6,292 nucleotides of DNA from Methylothermaceae bacterium (lineage in GTDB: Bacteria; Pseudomonadota; Gammaproteobacteria; Methylococcales; Methylothermaceae), in NCBI GenBank assembly GCA_027024125.1, contig JALVSV010000468.1:2683-8974 (forward strand). The letters are read 5' to 3'. Of this stretch, positions 5,388 to 6,292 are shown in pieces. The position numbers and the translations under genes were made by a program. Each line of letters begins with the position of its first letter. Within the stretch, counting starts at the first letter, position 1. The notes beneath the pieces are model-generated. The model saw only the letters and a program-made list of their open reading frames with translations, ran no database searches and was not told the DNA's origin.

Positions 5388-6188
5388 TCAGTAGGCGTGT
5401 TCGGTCCCGGGAAAACTGCCCTCCTTGACTGCCCGAACATAGGAGACCACCGCTTCCCTGATATCACCGGCATCGGCCAGGAAATTTCTGACGAAACGGG
5501 GTGGGCTGCCCCGCCCCAGACCCAGCATGTCATACAGGACCAACACCTGCCCGTCACAACCGGCACCTGCCCCGATTCCGATGGTGGGCACAGATATTTC
5601 CGCAGTGACGGCCTCGGCCAGGGTCGCCGGAATACATTCAAGGACCAGCAAGTCGATACCTGCTTCCACCAACAGACAGGCGTCCTCCAGCAGGTGTTGA
5701 GAGGCCTGGGGTGATTTTGCCTGGACGCTGTAACTTCCGATACGGTGGATGGACTGGGGTAACAATCCCAGATGACCACAGACCGGGATCCCCTCCGAAA
5801 CCAGGGCACGAACGACTTCCTGGCGACCACGACCTCCTTCAAGCTTCACCATACCCGCCCCCGACCGCAACAGGCGGGCACCACTTTCAACGGCCTGTCT
5901 GGGCGATGCATAACTGCCGAAAGGCAAATCCACCACCAGCAGTGATCGCTTGACGACACGGCCGACACACCTGGTATGGTAGACCATGTCCTCCAGGGTC
6001 ACCGGCACCGTCGTTGAGTGCCCCTGGATCACCATGCCCAGAGAATCACCCACCAATAGGATCTCGACACCCGCTCCCTGCAGCACTTCAGCGAAGGTGG
6101 CGTCGTAGACGGTCAAACAGGCAATTTTTTCTTCACGCTGTTTGTAATCCCGAAGGACTGGTACAGTCACCGTCAAAGTATCATTCAT
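5388..6188 (-). CDS. panB: 3-methyl-2-oxobutanoate hydroxymethyltransferase (ketopantoate hydroxymethyltransferase)
   Basis: It transfers a hydroxymethyl group from 5,10-methylene-tetrahydrofolate to 2-oxoisovalerate, the first committed step of pantothenate synthesis. In this 266-residue TIM-barrel protein the magnesium and substrate residues are visible: D48 and S49 in VEILLVGDSLGMVIQGH, D87 in LLVVDLPFGSY, and K115 and E117 in MVKLEGG. The putative catalytic E184 is in LLVLECIPATLA. HLGLLPQSIHRIGSY (139-153), IGIGAGAGCDGQVLV (203-217) and LGLGRGSPPRFVRNF also match the family. The length is normal. The ATG at 6188 overlaps the folK stop by four bases (ATGA), with only a modest GGA upstream, so coupling to folK is likely. 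FolK supplies the folate pathway that feeds the cofactor used here. Confidence 0.97.
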   Translation of the reverse strand: MNDTLTVTVPVLRDYKQREEKIACLTVYDATFAEVLQGAGVEILLVGDSLGMVIQGHSTTVPVTLEDMVYHTRCVGRVVKRSLLVVDLPFGSYASPRQAVESGARLLRSGAGMVKLEGGRGRQEVVRALVSEGIPVCGHLGLLPQSIHRIGSYSVQAKSPQASQHLLEDACLLVEAGIDLLVLECIPATLAEAVTAEISVPTIGIGAGAGCDGQVLVLYDMLGLGRGSPPRFVRNFLADAGDIREAVVSYVRAVKEGSFPGTEHAY

Positions 6189-6292
6189 AAACGTTCCAAC
6201 CCTTCTTGTGGACAGGCATTGAGCAGCATCTTCAGACTTCCTTTGCCAGGAATCGTTAAATCCGGTGGGGCTATTTCTGCCAGAGGGTAAAG
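6185..6292 (-). CDS. folK: 2-amino-4-hydroxy-6-hydroxymethyldihydropteridine pyrophosphokinase, C-terminal end
   Basis: The last 35 residues and stop of a gene entering from the right edge. The frame reads LYPLAEIAPPDLTIPGKGSL and runs on to end in GLERL. The PL-EIAP-L-iPG pattern is the conserved C-terminal end of FolK, which pyrophosphorylates the pterin alcohol on the way to dihydropteroate and folate. The stop overlaps the panB start (ATGA), and folK directly before panB is a common proteobacterial order. Only the tail is seen, so active-site residues cannot be checked. Confidence 0.85.
   Translation of the reverse strand, partial: LYPLAEIAPPDLTIPGKGSLKMLLNACPQEGLERL

Overview
The window looks like chromosomal DNA from a gammaproteobacterium. 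The basis is gene content, a folK-panB-panC order familiar from proteobacteria, and codon use that is GC-rich but moderate. This is a judgement by eye, not a computed assignment. All clearly recognisable genes lie on the minus strand and are read from right to left. No RNA gene, CRISPR array, insertion sequence or integrase was seen.

Right part (6292 down to 2541): a tight biosynthetic gene string. It begins with the last 35 codons of folK (folate synthesis), followed by panB and panC (pantothenate synthesis). After these come mtnB, mtnD and mtnC, three consecutive enzymes of the methionine (5'-methylthioadenosine) salvage pathway. Four of the five junctions are 4-base stop/start overlaps (ATGA or GTGA), which implies translational coupling. 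The exception is panB/panC, which are separated by 105 bases containing a hairpin plus T-run that looks like an intrinsic terminator or attenuator. mtnA and the MTA phosphorylase/nucleosidase are not in the window.

Middle part (2540 down to 1278): the less ordinary stretch. A plus-strand reading frame (2070-2444, perhaps starting at 2115) encodes a small, unrecognised hydrophobic protein. Divergent from it, across about 300 bases holding two near-perfect palindromes, is a 133-residue cysteine-bearing lipoprotein of unknown function (1766 down to 1365).

Left part (1277 down to 1): the first 425 codons of a NuoE-NuoF fusion flavoprotein. It most resembles the NAD-binding beta subunit of soluble NAD-dependent formate dehydrogenases. 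The gene runs off the left edge, so the catalytic subunit is not seen.

Functional theme: several of the genes touch one-carbon metabolism. FolK helps make folate, PanB consumes 5,10-methylene-tetrahydrofolate, MtnD releases formate, and the left-edge protein would pass electrons from formate to NAD. The link is inferred from neighbourhood only. No clearly new system is evident; the two unrecognised middle genes and the panB/panC leader are the parts most worth checking.
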